From the NCBI GenBank assembly GCA_945900695.1, contig CAMDJU010000030.1, forward strand, positions 1-15,469: 15,469 nt of DNA. The letters are read 5' to 3'. Under the pieces are notes generated by a model. That model made no database searches and was not told the origin of the DNA. It saw only the letters and a program-made list of their open reading frames with translations. Within the stretch, counting starts at the first letter, position 1. Every line of letters begins with the position of its first letter. The translations under genes were made by a program, and so were the position numbers. This document shows positions 6,062 to 14,051 of the stretch, piece by piece. Source of the DNA: Bordetella parapertussis. GTDB lineage: Bacteria > Pseudomonadota > Gammaproteobacteria > Burkholderiales > Burkholderiaceae_C.

Positions 6062-7602
6062 TGGATTCGGATGCCTTACCGCTGAACCATGCCACGGTGG
6101 TGCATGCTTTGCAAGATGCTGCATCCGTGCGGGCGCAGGCGGGGGCATTGCGCTGCGGGCATGAAACGCTGACCTATGAAGCGTATTGGCGCTGTGCACT
6201 GGGATGCGCGGCGGAGTTGCGCACCCATTTGGCAGCCGGCTCGCGCGTGGCCTTGCTGATGGACAACAGCCTAGACATGGCCGTGGCGCTGATGGGGGTG
6301 CAGTTGGCCGGCATGCAAGTGGCGGCCTTGAATCCTGGGTATACCCAGCATGAGCTGGAGCCCATCTTGGCCGATGCCGATGTGGGTGTATTGCTGATTG
6401 ATCAGGGGCACCTCACCATGCACGCTGGGGCGCCGTGGTTAAAGCAAGTCAAGCATGTGCTGGCAGTGGGTCAAGATCAGCGATTGATCCGTTGGAGAGA
6501 TGACGCAGACATCAGGCTCACATGGGATTTGCCTCGACCTGAGGAGATCTCCACTTTGCAATACACAGGGGGGACCACTGGCCGCTCAAAAGGGGTTGAG
6601 CTCAGCCACCAAGCAGTGGCCATCAATGTGCGGCAGCGCCAGGCCTTGTTGCCAGTGGCAATGGATTCAGAGCGGGTGCTGGCCGTGACACCGTTGTTTC
6701 ATGTCTATGCCACTTCCATGGGCCTGTACTTGGCATTGTTTGCGCGTGCAGAGCTGATTATCATCCCCCGCTATCGGCCTGAAGAGGTGCTCAAAACCAT
6801 TCAAGAGCAGCAAATCACATTGTTTGCCGGTAGCCCGACTTTGTTCCATGGTTTGATGGCCCATCTGGACTTCCCAAATACCAACTGGTCTTCTTTGAAG
6901 CTTTGTTTTTCCGGGTCTGCGCCTTTGCCGGTTGAAACTTTGCGCCGCTGGGAGGCCGTGACGGGTTGTCCCATCTGTGAGGGGTATGGTCAAACTGAGG
7001 CTGGTCCAGTGGTAACCTTTAATCCAGCGCAGGGTCTGCGCAAGCCCGGCACGGTGGGTGTGGCCGTTCCACTGACACAGGTGCAAATCGTCGACACGGA
7101 AACCGGTGATCGTTGCTTGGACTCAGGGGAGGCGGGAGAAATTCGTCTGAGAGGTCCCCAATTGATGAACGCTTATCGCAACCGACCCAACGAAACAGCC
7201 CAGGCATTGCGACAAGGCTGGCTTTACACCGGCGACATTGGGTGCATGGATGCCGATGGCTACTTGACGATCACTGACCGAAAAAAAGACATGGTGATTG
7301 TGGGGGGGTACAATGTCTATCCGCGCGAGGTGGAGGAGGTGCTGCATCAGCATCCAGAGGTTTTGGAGGCGGCTGTGGTGGGCTTGTCCGACCCATACCG
7401 GGGCGAGCAGTTGTGCGCGTTTGTGGTGTCGAAGTCACAAGACGCTGAACAATTCATCACGGCCTTGCATGCTTGGTGTACGCAACGTCTGGTGAAGTAC
7501 AAGCGACCCATCGAAATTCGGTGCGTGTCGAGTTTGCCCAAAACGTCTGTGGGAAAAATTGATAAACCTCGCTTGCGCTCGGACGGGACTGCGGGCGCGT
7601 GA
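6061..7602 (+). CDS. Acyl-CoA synthetase (AMP-forming), FadD-like
   Basis: This 513-residue member of the adenylate-forming family activates a carboxylic acid with ATP and CoA. Visible motifs are the P-loop-like YTGGTTGRSKG (168-178), GYGQTEAGP (308-316), YTGD (389-392, D392 binding the ribose), DRKKDMVIVGGYNVYPREVE (406-425) and the catalytic lysine K499 in SVGKIDKPR. Length and motifs fit medium/long-chain acyl-CoA ligases, but aromatic or branched acids are equally possible. The ATG shares one base with the thiolase stop (TGATG), with GAGG at 6050-6053 upstream, so translation is probably coupled. The stop overlaps the next ligase gene. Two ligases in tandem imply either two substrates or two steps. 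Confidence 0.92.
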   Translation: MDSDALPLNHATVVHALQDAASVRAQAGALRCGHETLTYEAYWRCALGCAAELRTHLAAGSRVALLMDNSLDMAVALMGVQLAGMQVAALNPGYTQHELEPILADADVGVLLIDQGHLTMHAGAPWLKQVKHVLAVGQDQRLIRWRDDADIRLTWDLPRPEEISTLQYTGGTTGRSKGVELSHQAVAINVRQRQALLPVAMDSERVLAVTPLFHVYATSMGLYLALFARAELIIIPRYRPEEVLKTIQEQQITLFAGSPTLFHGLMAHLDFPNTNWSSLKLCFSGSAPLPVETLRRWEAVTGCPICEGYGQTEAGPVVTFNPAQGLRKPGTVGVAVPLTQVQIVDTETGDRCLDSGEAGEIRLRGPQLMNAYRNRPNETAQALRQGWLYTGDIGCMDADGYLTITDRKKDMVIVGGYNVYPREVEEVLHQHPEVLEAAVVGLSDPYRGEQLCAFVVSKSQDAEQFITALHAWCTQRLVKYKRPIEIRCVSSLPKTSVGKIDKPRLRSDGTAGA

Positions 7603-9221
7603 TGACCCCATCTGTGTCAACAAGCGCTGGTTGGCAACACCAGGACCGACACATGGCGCACATGCTGGAGCGCCAATCCAGATTGTTTGGTGCATCGCCA
7701 TTTTTGCGAATTGGCGATGTGGCGTGGACGCACGCACAGGCCGCTGAGGTGGCTGCTCAACGCGCCGCCAGTTTGTATCAGGCCGGGGTGCGCCAGGGTG
7801 ATCGGGTGGCGTCATGGTTAGACAACCGCGCCGAAGCCATTGAAATGCTTTGGGGATGTGCTTGGTTGGGCGCGGTTTTGGTACCCATCAATACAGCATC
7901 GATGGCCCCGCAAGTTCAATATGTTTTGCAAAACAGTGGTGCCAAGATGTTGGTGCTGCCAGCCAAATCTTTGCAACGATTTCCACTTTTCGATTTCGAT
8001 TGGGTCGATTTGCAAACGGTATGGGTGGTCGATGATGGGCCTGAACTTGGCCCAGTAGATGTTTCCTTCGGAACCCACGCGGGCGTACAGGTCTTGCCTT
8101 ACCCGGCAGGTTCCTCCCCCATGGCGGGTGCGGATTTGCAGCCCAGTGATGTGATGGCCATTTTGTACACATCGGGCACCACAGGCCCCCCCAAAGGTGT
8201 CGTGTGCCCGCACGCCCAGTTTTGGGCCTGGTGCATGGAGACTGCAGACATTTTGGCGGTGAGTGGCGAAGACGTGCTGTTCACCACCTTGCCCTTGTTT
8301 CACATCAATGCCCTCAATACGGTGGGTCAAGCAATGGTTCAGGGGTGCCAGGTGGTGATCAGCGAACGATTTTCTGTGGGCCGTTATTGGGCTCAGGTGA
8401 ATGCTCACGAGGCGACGGTGTTGTATTTGCTCGGTGCCATGGTTCCAATGTTGATGTCGCAAGTCGCTGGTTCGCAAGAACTATCGCACCCAGTGCGTCT
8501 GGCCTTGGGTCCAGGCGTACCGTCATCGGCTGGTCAACACTTCACGGATCGCACGGGCATTTCTTTGGTCAATGGTTACGGCTCTACCGAAACCAATTTT
8601 GTGATTGCCACCCCGTTGGGCTCAGGTGGCGAGGCGGACATGGGTTGGCTGCGACCTGGGTATCAAGCGCGTGTGGTGGATGAGCAAGAAAATGATGTGC
8701 CATTCGGGCAGGCGGGGCAATTGTTGTTGCGTGCAGACGATCCAACTTGCTTTTCATGTGCCTACTGGGGCATGCCCGAACAAACTGAGCAGGCATGGCG
8801 CAGTGGTTGGTTTCGCACAGGCGATCGCGTGCTGCAGCATGCAGATGGGCATTGGACATTTATCGATCGAATCAAAGAGTCTATACGCCGTCGGGGTGAA
8901 AACATTTCCGCTTGGGAGGTGGAGCAGGTGGTGCAAATGCACCCATCTGTCGCTGCCGTGGCAGCCTTTCCTGTTCGGTCTGATTTGGCTGAGGACGAAG
9001 TCATGGTGGCCATCGTGTTGAACGATGGCCACGTATTTGATGGCTCAGAGTTGGTGCAATTTTGCGCTCAACGCTTGCCCGCCTATGCCTTGCCCTTGTT
9101 TTGGGATGTGGTCGTCGATTTGCCGCGCACCGAAAACGGCAAGGTGCAGAAATTTAAATTGGTTCAAAGGGGCGTGGGGTTGAACACGTGGCAAAGGCCG
9201 CAACCACCTCGGCGTCCATAG
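7599..9221 (+). CDS. Second AMP-dependent acyl/aryl-CoA ligase, CaiC-like
   Basis: This 540-residue adenylate-forming ligase is only distantly similar to the one upstream, so it is not a recent tandem copy. Motifs: LYTSGTTGPPKGV (189-201), NGYGSTETNF (325-334), RTGD (406-409), FIDRIKESIRRRGENIS (421-437) and catalytic K515 in ENGKVQ. The RRGENIS wording and the overall pattern resemble crotonobetaine/carnitine-CoA ligase and related ATP-dependent acyl-CoA ligases. The first ATG (7599) overlaps the preceding stop as ATGA but has a weak ribosome-binding site. The ATG at 7653 (residue 19) has AGGA at 7642-7645 at ideal spacing and may be the real start, giving 522 residues. Substrate unknown. 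Confidence 0.9.
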   Translation: MMTPSVSTSAGWQHQDRHMAHMLERQSRLFGASPFLRIGDVAWTHAQAAEVAAQRAASLYQAGVRQGDRVASWLDNRAEAIEMLWGCAWLGAVLVPINTASMAPQVQYVLQNSGAKMLVLPAKSLQRFPLFDFDWVDLQTVWVVDDGPELGPVDVSFGTHAGVQVLPYPAGSSPMAGADLQPSDVMAILYTSGTTGPPKGVVCPHAQFWAWCMETADILAVSGEDVLFTTLPLFHINALNTVGQAMVQGCQVVISERFSVGRYWAQVNAHEATVLYLLGAMVPMLMSQVAGSQELSHPVRLALGPGVPSSAGQHFTDRTGISLVNGYGSTETNFVIATPLGSGGEADMGWLRPGYQARVVDEQENDVPFGQAGQLLLRADDPTCFSCAYWGMPEQTEQAWRSGWFRTGDRVLQHADGHWTFIDRIKESIRRRGENISAWEVEQVVQMHPSVAAVAAFPVRSDLAEDEVMVAIVLNDGHVFDGSELVQFCAQRLPAYALPLFWDVVVDLPRTENGKVQKFKLVQRGVGLNTWQRPQPPRRP

Positions 9222-9283
9222 GGTTAACCTTGACTGTTGAGAAGATCATCGGACCAGCTTGTTGGTTAATATCAACTTCTATC

Positions 9284-9290
9284 AAGGAGT
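9284..9290 (+). promoter_or_regulatory. Strong ribosome-binding site of the solute-binding protein gene
   Basis: AAGGAGT four bases before the ATG at 9295 is the best Shine-Dalgarno match in the cluster. It fixes the start at 9295 rather than a possible TTG at 9259. A strong site fits the need for excess binding protein over membrane subunits. Confidence 0.7.
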
Positions 9291-9294
9291 CCGC

Positions 9295-10428
9295 ATGAAG
9301 AAGTCATTTGCTCTGGCAGGGATAACTGCTTTTTTGGCCTGTGGTGCGGTTAAAGCCGACATCACGGTAGGCGTTTCACTCGGCATCACAGGTCCAGGTG
9401 CTTCCTTGGGGGTGCATTACCGCAATGCCTACCAACTCATGCCCAAGACCATTGCGGGTGAGCCGGTGAAATACATCATCCTCGACGATGGTTCAGACCC
9501 TACCAATGCCGCCAAGAATGCCCGTAAATTGGTCTCGGAAGATAAGGTCGACGTCCTGATGGGCTCCAATGGTGTCCCGTCTGCCGTGCAAATGGCGCAA
9601 GTGGCTGCCGAGTCCAAAATCCCCATGATTGTGTTGACACCAGCCAATTTGTCGCCGCAGGTGTTTCCCTGGGCTGTGATTGTTCCCCAACCCACGGAAA
9701 TCATGATGGGGGCGATTGCCAATGAGCTCAAAGCCACAGGCGCTAAAAATGTGGCTTATATTGGTTTTTCTGATACCTGGGGCGACTTGGTATACAAAGC
9801 ATTGGACTCACATGCTGCGGCCAGTGGTTTCAAGATCACCACCAACGAGAGATATGCCCGCGCGGACACCAGTGTCACGGGCCAGGTGCTCAAAATCATT
9901 TCGACCAACCCCGATGCAGTCGTGATCGGGGGCTCAGGCACCGGTGGCGCATTGCCGCATGTGGCCCTGGTGGAGCGTGGGTTTAAAAAGCCCATCTATC
10001 ACAACCATGGCACGGTGAATGCTGAGTTCATCAAGGTCGGTGGTAAAGCGGTGCAAGGTGCGGTGGCCGTCACGGGTCCATTGATCGTGCCTGAAGAATT
10101 GCCCGACAACGCGCCTACCAAGGCGGTGTCTTTGGACTTCACCAAACGCTATGAGGCTGCTTTTGGTGCGGGTTCACGCAATGCGTTTGCTGGATATGCC
10201 TATGACGGATTTTTGATACTCAATGCGGCAGCCACCGAAGCACTGAAGAAAGCCAAGCCCGGAACACCTGCGTTTCATGAGGCCTTGCGCAGTGCATTGG
10301 AGAACGTGCGCAATGTGGTCGGTACGCACGGCGTTTACAACATGACGCCCACCAACCACAATGGTGTGGATGAGCGCGCCAGGGTGTTGGTTCAAGTTGA
10401 AGCTGGCAGTTGGCGTCTCAAAAAGTAA
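9295..10428 (+). CDS. Periplasmic solute-binding protein of a HAAT/Liv-type ABC importer
   Basis: The 377-residue product starts with a signal peptide (about 1-21, cleavage after VKA). C16 gives a poor lipobox (FLAC), so a soluble periplasmic form is more likely. The mature part follows the type I periplasmic-binding-protein fold of the LivK family (Peripla_BP_6): ITVGVSLGITGPGASLG at the N-terminus, DDGSDPTNAAKNARKLV (about 62-78), the ligand-loop GSNGVPSA (87-94), a second lobe from about 145, and AGYAYDGFLIL (about 301-311). Such proteins bind branched-chain amino acids, amides, or aromatic and aliphatic acids. The adjacent CoA ligases favour a carboxylate, but this is inference. A 73-base gap before the gene leaves room for its own promoter. 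Confidence 0.92.
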   Translation: MKKSFALAGITAFLACGAVKADITVGVSLGITGPGASLGVHYRNAYQLMPKTIAGEPVKYIILDDGSDPTNAAKNARKLVSEDKVDVLMGSNGVPSAVQMAQVAAESKIPMIVLTPANLSPQVFPWAVIVPQPTEIMMGAIANELKATGAKNVAYIGFSDTWGDLVYKALDSHAAASGFKITTNERYARADTSVTGQVLKIISTNPDAVVIGGSGTGGALPHVALVERGFKKPIYHNHGTVNAEFIKVGGKAVQGAVAVTGPLIVPEELPDNAPTKAVSLDFTKRYEAAFGAGSRNAFAGYAYDGFLILNAAATEALKKAKPGTPAFHEALRSALENVRNVVGTHGVYNMTPTNHNGVDERARVLVQVEAGSWRLKK

Positions 10429-10448
10429 GGCCTTGTACGGGTTTTTGC

Positions 10449-10475
10449 CGACCATGAGGCCGCTCTCCATGGTCG
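10449..10475 (+). promoter_or_regulatory. Intercistronic stem-loop between binding-protein and permease genes
   Basis: CGACCATG (10449-10456) pairs perfectly with CATGGTCG (10468-10475) around an 11-base loop, inside the 75-base gap. No T-tract follows, so it is not a classical terminator. In importer operons such hairpins often protect the upstream binding-protein mRNA or reduce read-through, giving more binding protein than permease; that role is inferred. Confidence 0.4.
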
Positions 10476-10503
10476 TGTCACGCGACGCCCGAGCCATGTC
10501 GCC

Positions 10504-11553
10504 ATGAGCGTTGATATATTTCTGTGGTTGGTCCAAGATGGCATCACCAATGGTGCTATTTATGCCTTGCTGGCGTTGGCCTTGTTATTGGTTTTCTCGG
10601 TAACCCGGGTCATATTTGTTCCTCAAGGTGAGTTCATCTCCTTTGCGGCTTTATCCTTGGCGCTATTGCAAAATGGTCAAACGCCCGGCCTGATTTTTTT
10701 GCTCATGGGTGGTGGTTTATTGGCTTTCGCGATGGAGGCATGGACCGCATACCGGCAAGGTGATTGGCGCAACTGGCCGGTGTCTGTGCTTTTGTACTTG
10801 GTTTGGCCCATGGGCATGGCTGGCTTGGTGATGTGGCTGGCCCCGACAAAACCCGGTCTGTGGAGCCAGGTTGGCTTGGTGCTGGGCATGGTGGTGTGCC
10901 TGGGTCCCATTTTGTACCGCACGGCCTATCAACCTCTGGCCAAGGCATCGGTTCTTGTACTGTTCATCGCTTCGATGGCCGTTCACTACATTTTGACGGG
11001 CCTGGGCTTGGTGTTTTTTGGCGGCGAAGGTTTGCGCTCTGAACCGCTCAGTGACGCCCGTTTCCAGTGGGGGGTGCTCAATATCAGTGCCCAAAGCCTG
11101 TTGGTGATCGCTGCCAGTGTGTTGGCCATGCTCATCTTGTGGCTCTTTTTTGACCGAAGCCTTTACGGCAAGGCGTTGCGGGCTACAGCCATCAATCGTT
11201 TAGGGGCCCGACTGGTGGGCATTCGGACAGAGTTGGCGGGCATGATCAGTTTCACATTGGCAGCATTGCTGGGCGCTTTGTCGGGCTTGCTGATTGCCCC
11301 CATCACCACCATTTATTACGACACTGGATTTTTGTTCGGGCTCAAAGGTTTTGTGGGAGCGATATTGGGCGGTATGGCCAGCTACCCATTGGCAGTGGTG
11401 GGTGCCTTGGTTTTGGGCTTGTTGGAGGCGGGGGCTTCTTTCGCCGCCAGCCAATTCAAAGAAAGTCTGGTGTTTTCTATCATCATCCCCCCCCTGATTT
11501 GGTTGTCTTTGCGGTCACGACATGTCGAGCAAGAAGAGGAAGAAGAGTCATGA
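10504..11553 (+). CDS. LivH-type permease of the ABC importer, enlarged
   Basis: This inner-membrane permease is one half of the transport channel. The N-terminus (GITNGAIYALLALALLLVFSVTRV) and the permease-ATPase contact region at about 222-240 (GKALRATAINRLGARLVGI) are typical of LivH, as is GLKGFVGAILGGMASYP (279-295). At 349 residues it is about 50 longer than usual LivH (roughly 290-308). The excess lies near residues 75-130 and contains WTAYRQGDWRNWP followed by two hydrophobic stretches, so there may be one or two extra membrane segments. The C-terminus ends in an acidic EQEEEEES tail encoded by the purine tract that precedes the next gene. The start at 10504 has no strong ribosome-binding site. 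The stop overlaps the next start (ATGA). Confidence 0.9.
   Translation: MSVDIFLWLVQDGITNGAIYALLALALLLVFSVTRVIFVPQGEFISFAALSLALLQNGQTPGLIFLLMGGGLLAFAMEAWTAYRQGDWRNWPVSVLLYLVWPMGMAGLVMWLAPTKPGLWSQVGLVLGMVVCLGPILYRTAYQPLAKASVLVLFIASMAVHYILTGLGLVFFGGEGLRSEPLSDARFQWGVLNISAQSLLVIAASVLAMLILWLFFDRSLYGKALRATAINRLGARLVGIRTELAGMISFTLAALLGALSGLLIAPITTIYYDTGFLFGLKGFVGAILGGMASYPLAVVGALVLGLLEAGASFAASQFKESLVFSIIIPPLIWLSLRSRHVEQEEEEES
11531..11547 (+). promoter_or_regulatory. Purine tract serving as ribosome-binding site and encoding an acidic tail
   Basis: AAGAAGAGGAAGAAGAG encodes the Glu-rich end of the LivH-type permease and contains GAGGA (11536-11540) nine bases before the ATG at 11550. It supports 11550 as the start of the fused gene, with translational coupling through the ATGA overlap. 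Confidence 0.55.
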
Positions 11554-13322
11554 ACCCGCGCTTGGCTGTGATCGGGTTTGTCTTGGCATTGTTGGTGGCA
11601 CCCTGGGTCTTGTCGCCTTTTCACATTGAGTTGATGAACTACATCGGCTTGGGCACACTGATTGCCTTGGGCCTGGTCTTGCTGACGGGAGTTGCAGGCG
11701 TGATGTCCTTTGGGCAGCAGGTTTTTGCGGGGGTGGCCGCTTACACCACGGCTGTGCTGTGCAGTCAATGGCAAATATCGCCTTGGTTGGGCTTGGTGGT
11801 GGGATTGATATTGGTGGCGGTCCTAGCCCTTTTTTTGGGCTCCATCACCTTGCGCTTGTCCGGTCATTACCTTCCGATCTCCACCATTGCTTGGGGCCTG
11901 TCGATTTATTTTTTATTTGGCAACTTGGATTTTTTAGGCAAGCACACCGGATTGTCAGATCTGCCCGCTTTGTCGCTCTGGGAATGGCGGCTGGACACGG
12001 GCGTGAAGTTGTATGGGCTGATTTGGCTGTTCACCCTGGCTGCATTGGTGGCAGCCGTGAATCTTTTAGATTCGCGCTTGGGTCGTGCCATCAGGGCCTT
12101 GCGGTTTCGCGCGGTGATGGCGGAGAGTTGTGGTGTCAACACCGCTCAATTGAAGTCACTGGTGTTTGTCTATGCTGCATTGCTGGCTGGCTTGTCGGGT
12201 TGGTTGTACGCGCATTTTTTGCGATTTGTCAGCCCAGGCGCTTTTGCAGTTCATGCTGGCATTGAGTATCTTTTCATGGCCGTGATCGGTGGCGCTGGCC
12301 AGGTTTGGGGGGCAGTGGTCGGTGCCTCGGTGCTGACTGTGCTCAAAGAATGGCTCAAAGATGTGGTGCCAGCCGCTTTGGGCATCAGTGGTAATTTTGA
12401 AATCGTGGTTTTTGGCGTCCTCATGATGGTGCTGTTGCACCGAGCCCCCACCGGCTTGGCCCCCATCTTGGCGCGAATTTTTTTGCAGCCAACACCCCGA
12501 CAAATAACCCAGCCCCGGCATGCCTTGACCAGGCGCGAGCAACCCCAGCCTGGCGGCAAACTGTTGCAGGTGCGTGGCGTGCGCAAAGAATTTGGTGGTC
12601 TGGTCGCTGTGCAAGATGTGGATTTCAATCTTTGCGCAGGCGATATTTTGGGTCTGATTGGGCCCAACGGAGCAGGCAAAAGCACCACCTTCAATCTCAT
12701 CACAGGGGTGGCTCCTTTGACCCGGGGCGAGATCCAATTTTGTGGCCATGCACTCAGCCATTTGAATTCGCGCGATATCGCCAAACTCGGAATGGCGCGC
12801 ACTTTTCAGCACGTCAACTTGGTGGGGAATATGTCGGTCTTGGACAATGTCGCCCTTGGGGCGCATTTGCGCGGCAGCAGTGGTTCTGTGCGTGCCATGT
12901 TGCGTGCCGACCGCGACGAAGAGGCGTCTTTGCTTCAAGAAGCCATGCAACAAATAGAGCGTGTTGGTTTGCGCGCTCAGGCCCATCATTTGGCTGGCAG
13001 CCTTCCCCTGGGTAAGCAGCGCTTGGTCGAAATTGCGCGTGCATTGGCCGCCGATCCGGTCCTGCTGTTGCTCGATGAGCCTGCCGCAGGTTTGCGCCAT
13101 GCAGAAAAACAAGACTTGTCTCGCTTGTTGCGACAATTGCGCGATGACCATTTGAGCATCTTGCTGGTCGAACATGACATGGAATTTGTCATGGGTTTGG
13201 TCGACCGCTTGGTGGTCATGGACTTCGGTGAAAAAATCGCCGAAGGAACTCCTGCCGACATACAAACCAACCCCTTGGTCATCGAAGCTTATTTGGGGAC
13301 TGGAACGGAGGACAGCGCATGA
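11550..13322 (+). CDS. Fused LivM-type permease and LivG-type ATPase
   Basis: This single 590-residue protein joins two subunits usually made separately. Residues 1-300 are a LivM-type permease, with GLVLLTGVAGVMSFGQQVFAG near 41-61, the Gly/Arg-rich contact region RLGRAIRALRFRAVMAESCGV (176-196), and several membrane spans. A polar Pro/Gln/Arg linker runs from about 311 to 336. Residues 338-586 are a LivG-type ATPase: Walker A GPNGAGKST (371-379), Q-loop Q420 in ARTFQ, signature LPLGKQR (485-491), Walker B LLLLDEP (505-511, with E510) and switch H542 in EHD. The signature differs from the usual LSYGxQR/LSGGQ form. Start at 11550 rather than an in-frame upstream codon, because the ATGA overlap and purine tract fit. 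The stop overlaps the next gene. No frameshift or internal stop; the fusion looks genuine. Confidence 0.92.
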   Translation: MNPRLAVIGFVLALLVAPWVLSPFHIELMNYIGLGTLIALGLVLLTGVAGVMSFGQQVFAGVAAYTTAVLCSQWQISPWLGLVVGLILVAVLALFLGSITLRLSGHYLPISTIAWGLSIYFLFGNLDFLGKHTGLSDLPALSLWEWRLDTGVKLYGLIWLFTLAALVAAVNLLDSRLGRAIRALRFRAVMAESCGVNTAQLKSLVFVYAALLAGLSGWLYAHFLRFVSPGAFAVHAGIEYLFMAVIGGAGQVWGAVVGASVLTVLKEWLKDVVPAALGISGNFEIVVFGVLMMVLLHRAPTGLAPILARIFLQPTPRQITQPRHALTRREQPQPGGKLLQVRGVRKEFGGLVAVQDVDFNLCAGDILGLIGPNGAGKSTTFNLITGVAPLTRGEIQFCGHALSHLNSRDIAKLGMARTFQHVNLVGNMSVLDNVALGAHLRGSSGSVRAMLRADRDEEASLLQEAMQQIERVGLRAQAHHLAGSLPLGKQRLVEIARALAADPVLLLLDEPAAGLRHAEKQDLSRLLRQLRDDHLSILLVEHDMEFVMGLVDRLVVMDFGEKIAEGTPADIQTNPLVIEAYLGTGTEDSA

Positions 13323-14047
13323 ATGTGCTGCTCGAGGTGAAAGGCTTGTCTGTGGCTTACCGAAAGGTGCAGGCCTTGAACGGCATGGACTTGGCGGTGC
13401 AAGCAGGCCAAGTTGTGACGGTCATTGGTCCCAATGGCGCAGGCAAATCCACCCTGCTCAATGCTTTGATCGGTGTGCTGCCCAGTGCAGGTATGTTGCG
13501 CTTTGAGGGGCAAGACATCACACGCTTGTCAGTAGAGGAACGCGTTGAGCTGGGCATGTGCCTGGTGCCTGAAAAGCGTGAGCTTTTCACTGAGATGTCT
13601 GTGGAAGACAACCTCTACATGGGTGCGTTTTCGCGCACTCGGCGCAAAAAGGATATGGAGAGCGATTTACAGGCCATCTATATTCGTTTCCCGCGTCTTT
13701 TGGAGCGGCGTGAGCAGTTGGCTGCCACTTTGTCGGGCGGGGAGCGCCAGATGCTGGCCTTGGCACGCGCGCTGATGGCCAGGCCGCGCTTGCTCATGCT
13801 GGACGAGCCCAGTTTGGGCTTGGCCCCATTGATGGTCCAGGAGATGTTTCGCATCATTTCCGATTTGCGCCAAAGCGGGGTGTCGATGCTCCTGATTGAG
13901 CAAAATGCCCGGGCTGCATTGAGGGTGGCCGATCATGGCCATGTGCTGGAAACGGGTGAAGTGGTTTTGTCCGATACAGCCAGTGCCCTGCGCCAAAACG
14001 CGCGGGTTCTGGAGACGTATTTGGGCTCGGCAGTCAAGCGGGTTTGA
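13319..14047 (+). CDS. LivF-type ATPase of the ABC importer
   Basis: This 242-residue cytoplasmic ATPase pairs with the LivG half of the fused subunit to power import. Motifs are complete: Walker A GPNGAGKST (37-45), signature LSGGERQ (138-144), Walker B LLMLDEP (158-164, catalytic E163), D-loop LGLAP (166-170) and the LIEQN switch region (192-196), in which the usual histidine is Q, as is normal for LivF. GGAGG at 13307-13311 is a strong ribosome-binding site and the ATG overlaps the preceding stop (ATGA). It is the last gene of the cluster; the stop is 4 bases from the convergent VOC gene. Confidence 0.95.
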   Translation: MNVLLEVKGLSVAYRKVQALNGMDLAVQAGQVVTVIGPNGAGKSTLLNALIGVLPSAGMLRFEGQDITRLSVEERVELGMCLVPEKRELFTEMSVEDNLYMGAFSRTRRKKDMESDLQAIYIRFPRLLERREQLAATLSGGERQMLALARALMARPRLLMLDEPSLGLAPLMVQEMFRIISDLRQSGVSMLLIEQNARAALRVADHGHVLETGEVVLSDTASALRQNARVLETYLGSAVKRV

Positions 14048-14051
14048 TGGT

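Noticed and set aside
6061..9221. Tandem duplication as the origin of the two CoA ligases.
   Set aside because: Their core motifs and flanking sequence differ too much; they belong to different branches of the family.
9222..9229. GGTTAACC palindrome after the second CoA ligase gene.
   Set aside because: Eight bases only, no extended symmetry, no T-tract; not enough for an operator or terminator call.
9251..9260. GGACCAGCTT, resembling half of an E. coli FadR operator, upstream of the binding-protein gene.
   Set aside because: Only half the operator is present, and this FadR type is a gammaproteobacterial regulator; likely chance.
9230..9271. TTGACT as a -35 for a separate promoter of the binding-protein gene.
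   Set aside because: The nearest -10-like TTAATA is about 30 bases away, too far for a sigma-70 promoter.
12156..13265. Long minus-strand open frame opposite the fused LivM-LivG gene; similar ones oppose the isomerase (2553-3398) and FAH-family (3835-4698) genes.
   Set aside because: All lie opposite genes with intact catalytic motifs and show no recognisable domain or ribosome-binding site of their own.
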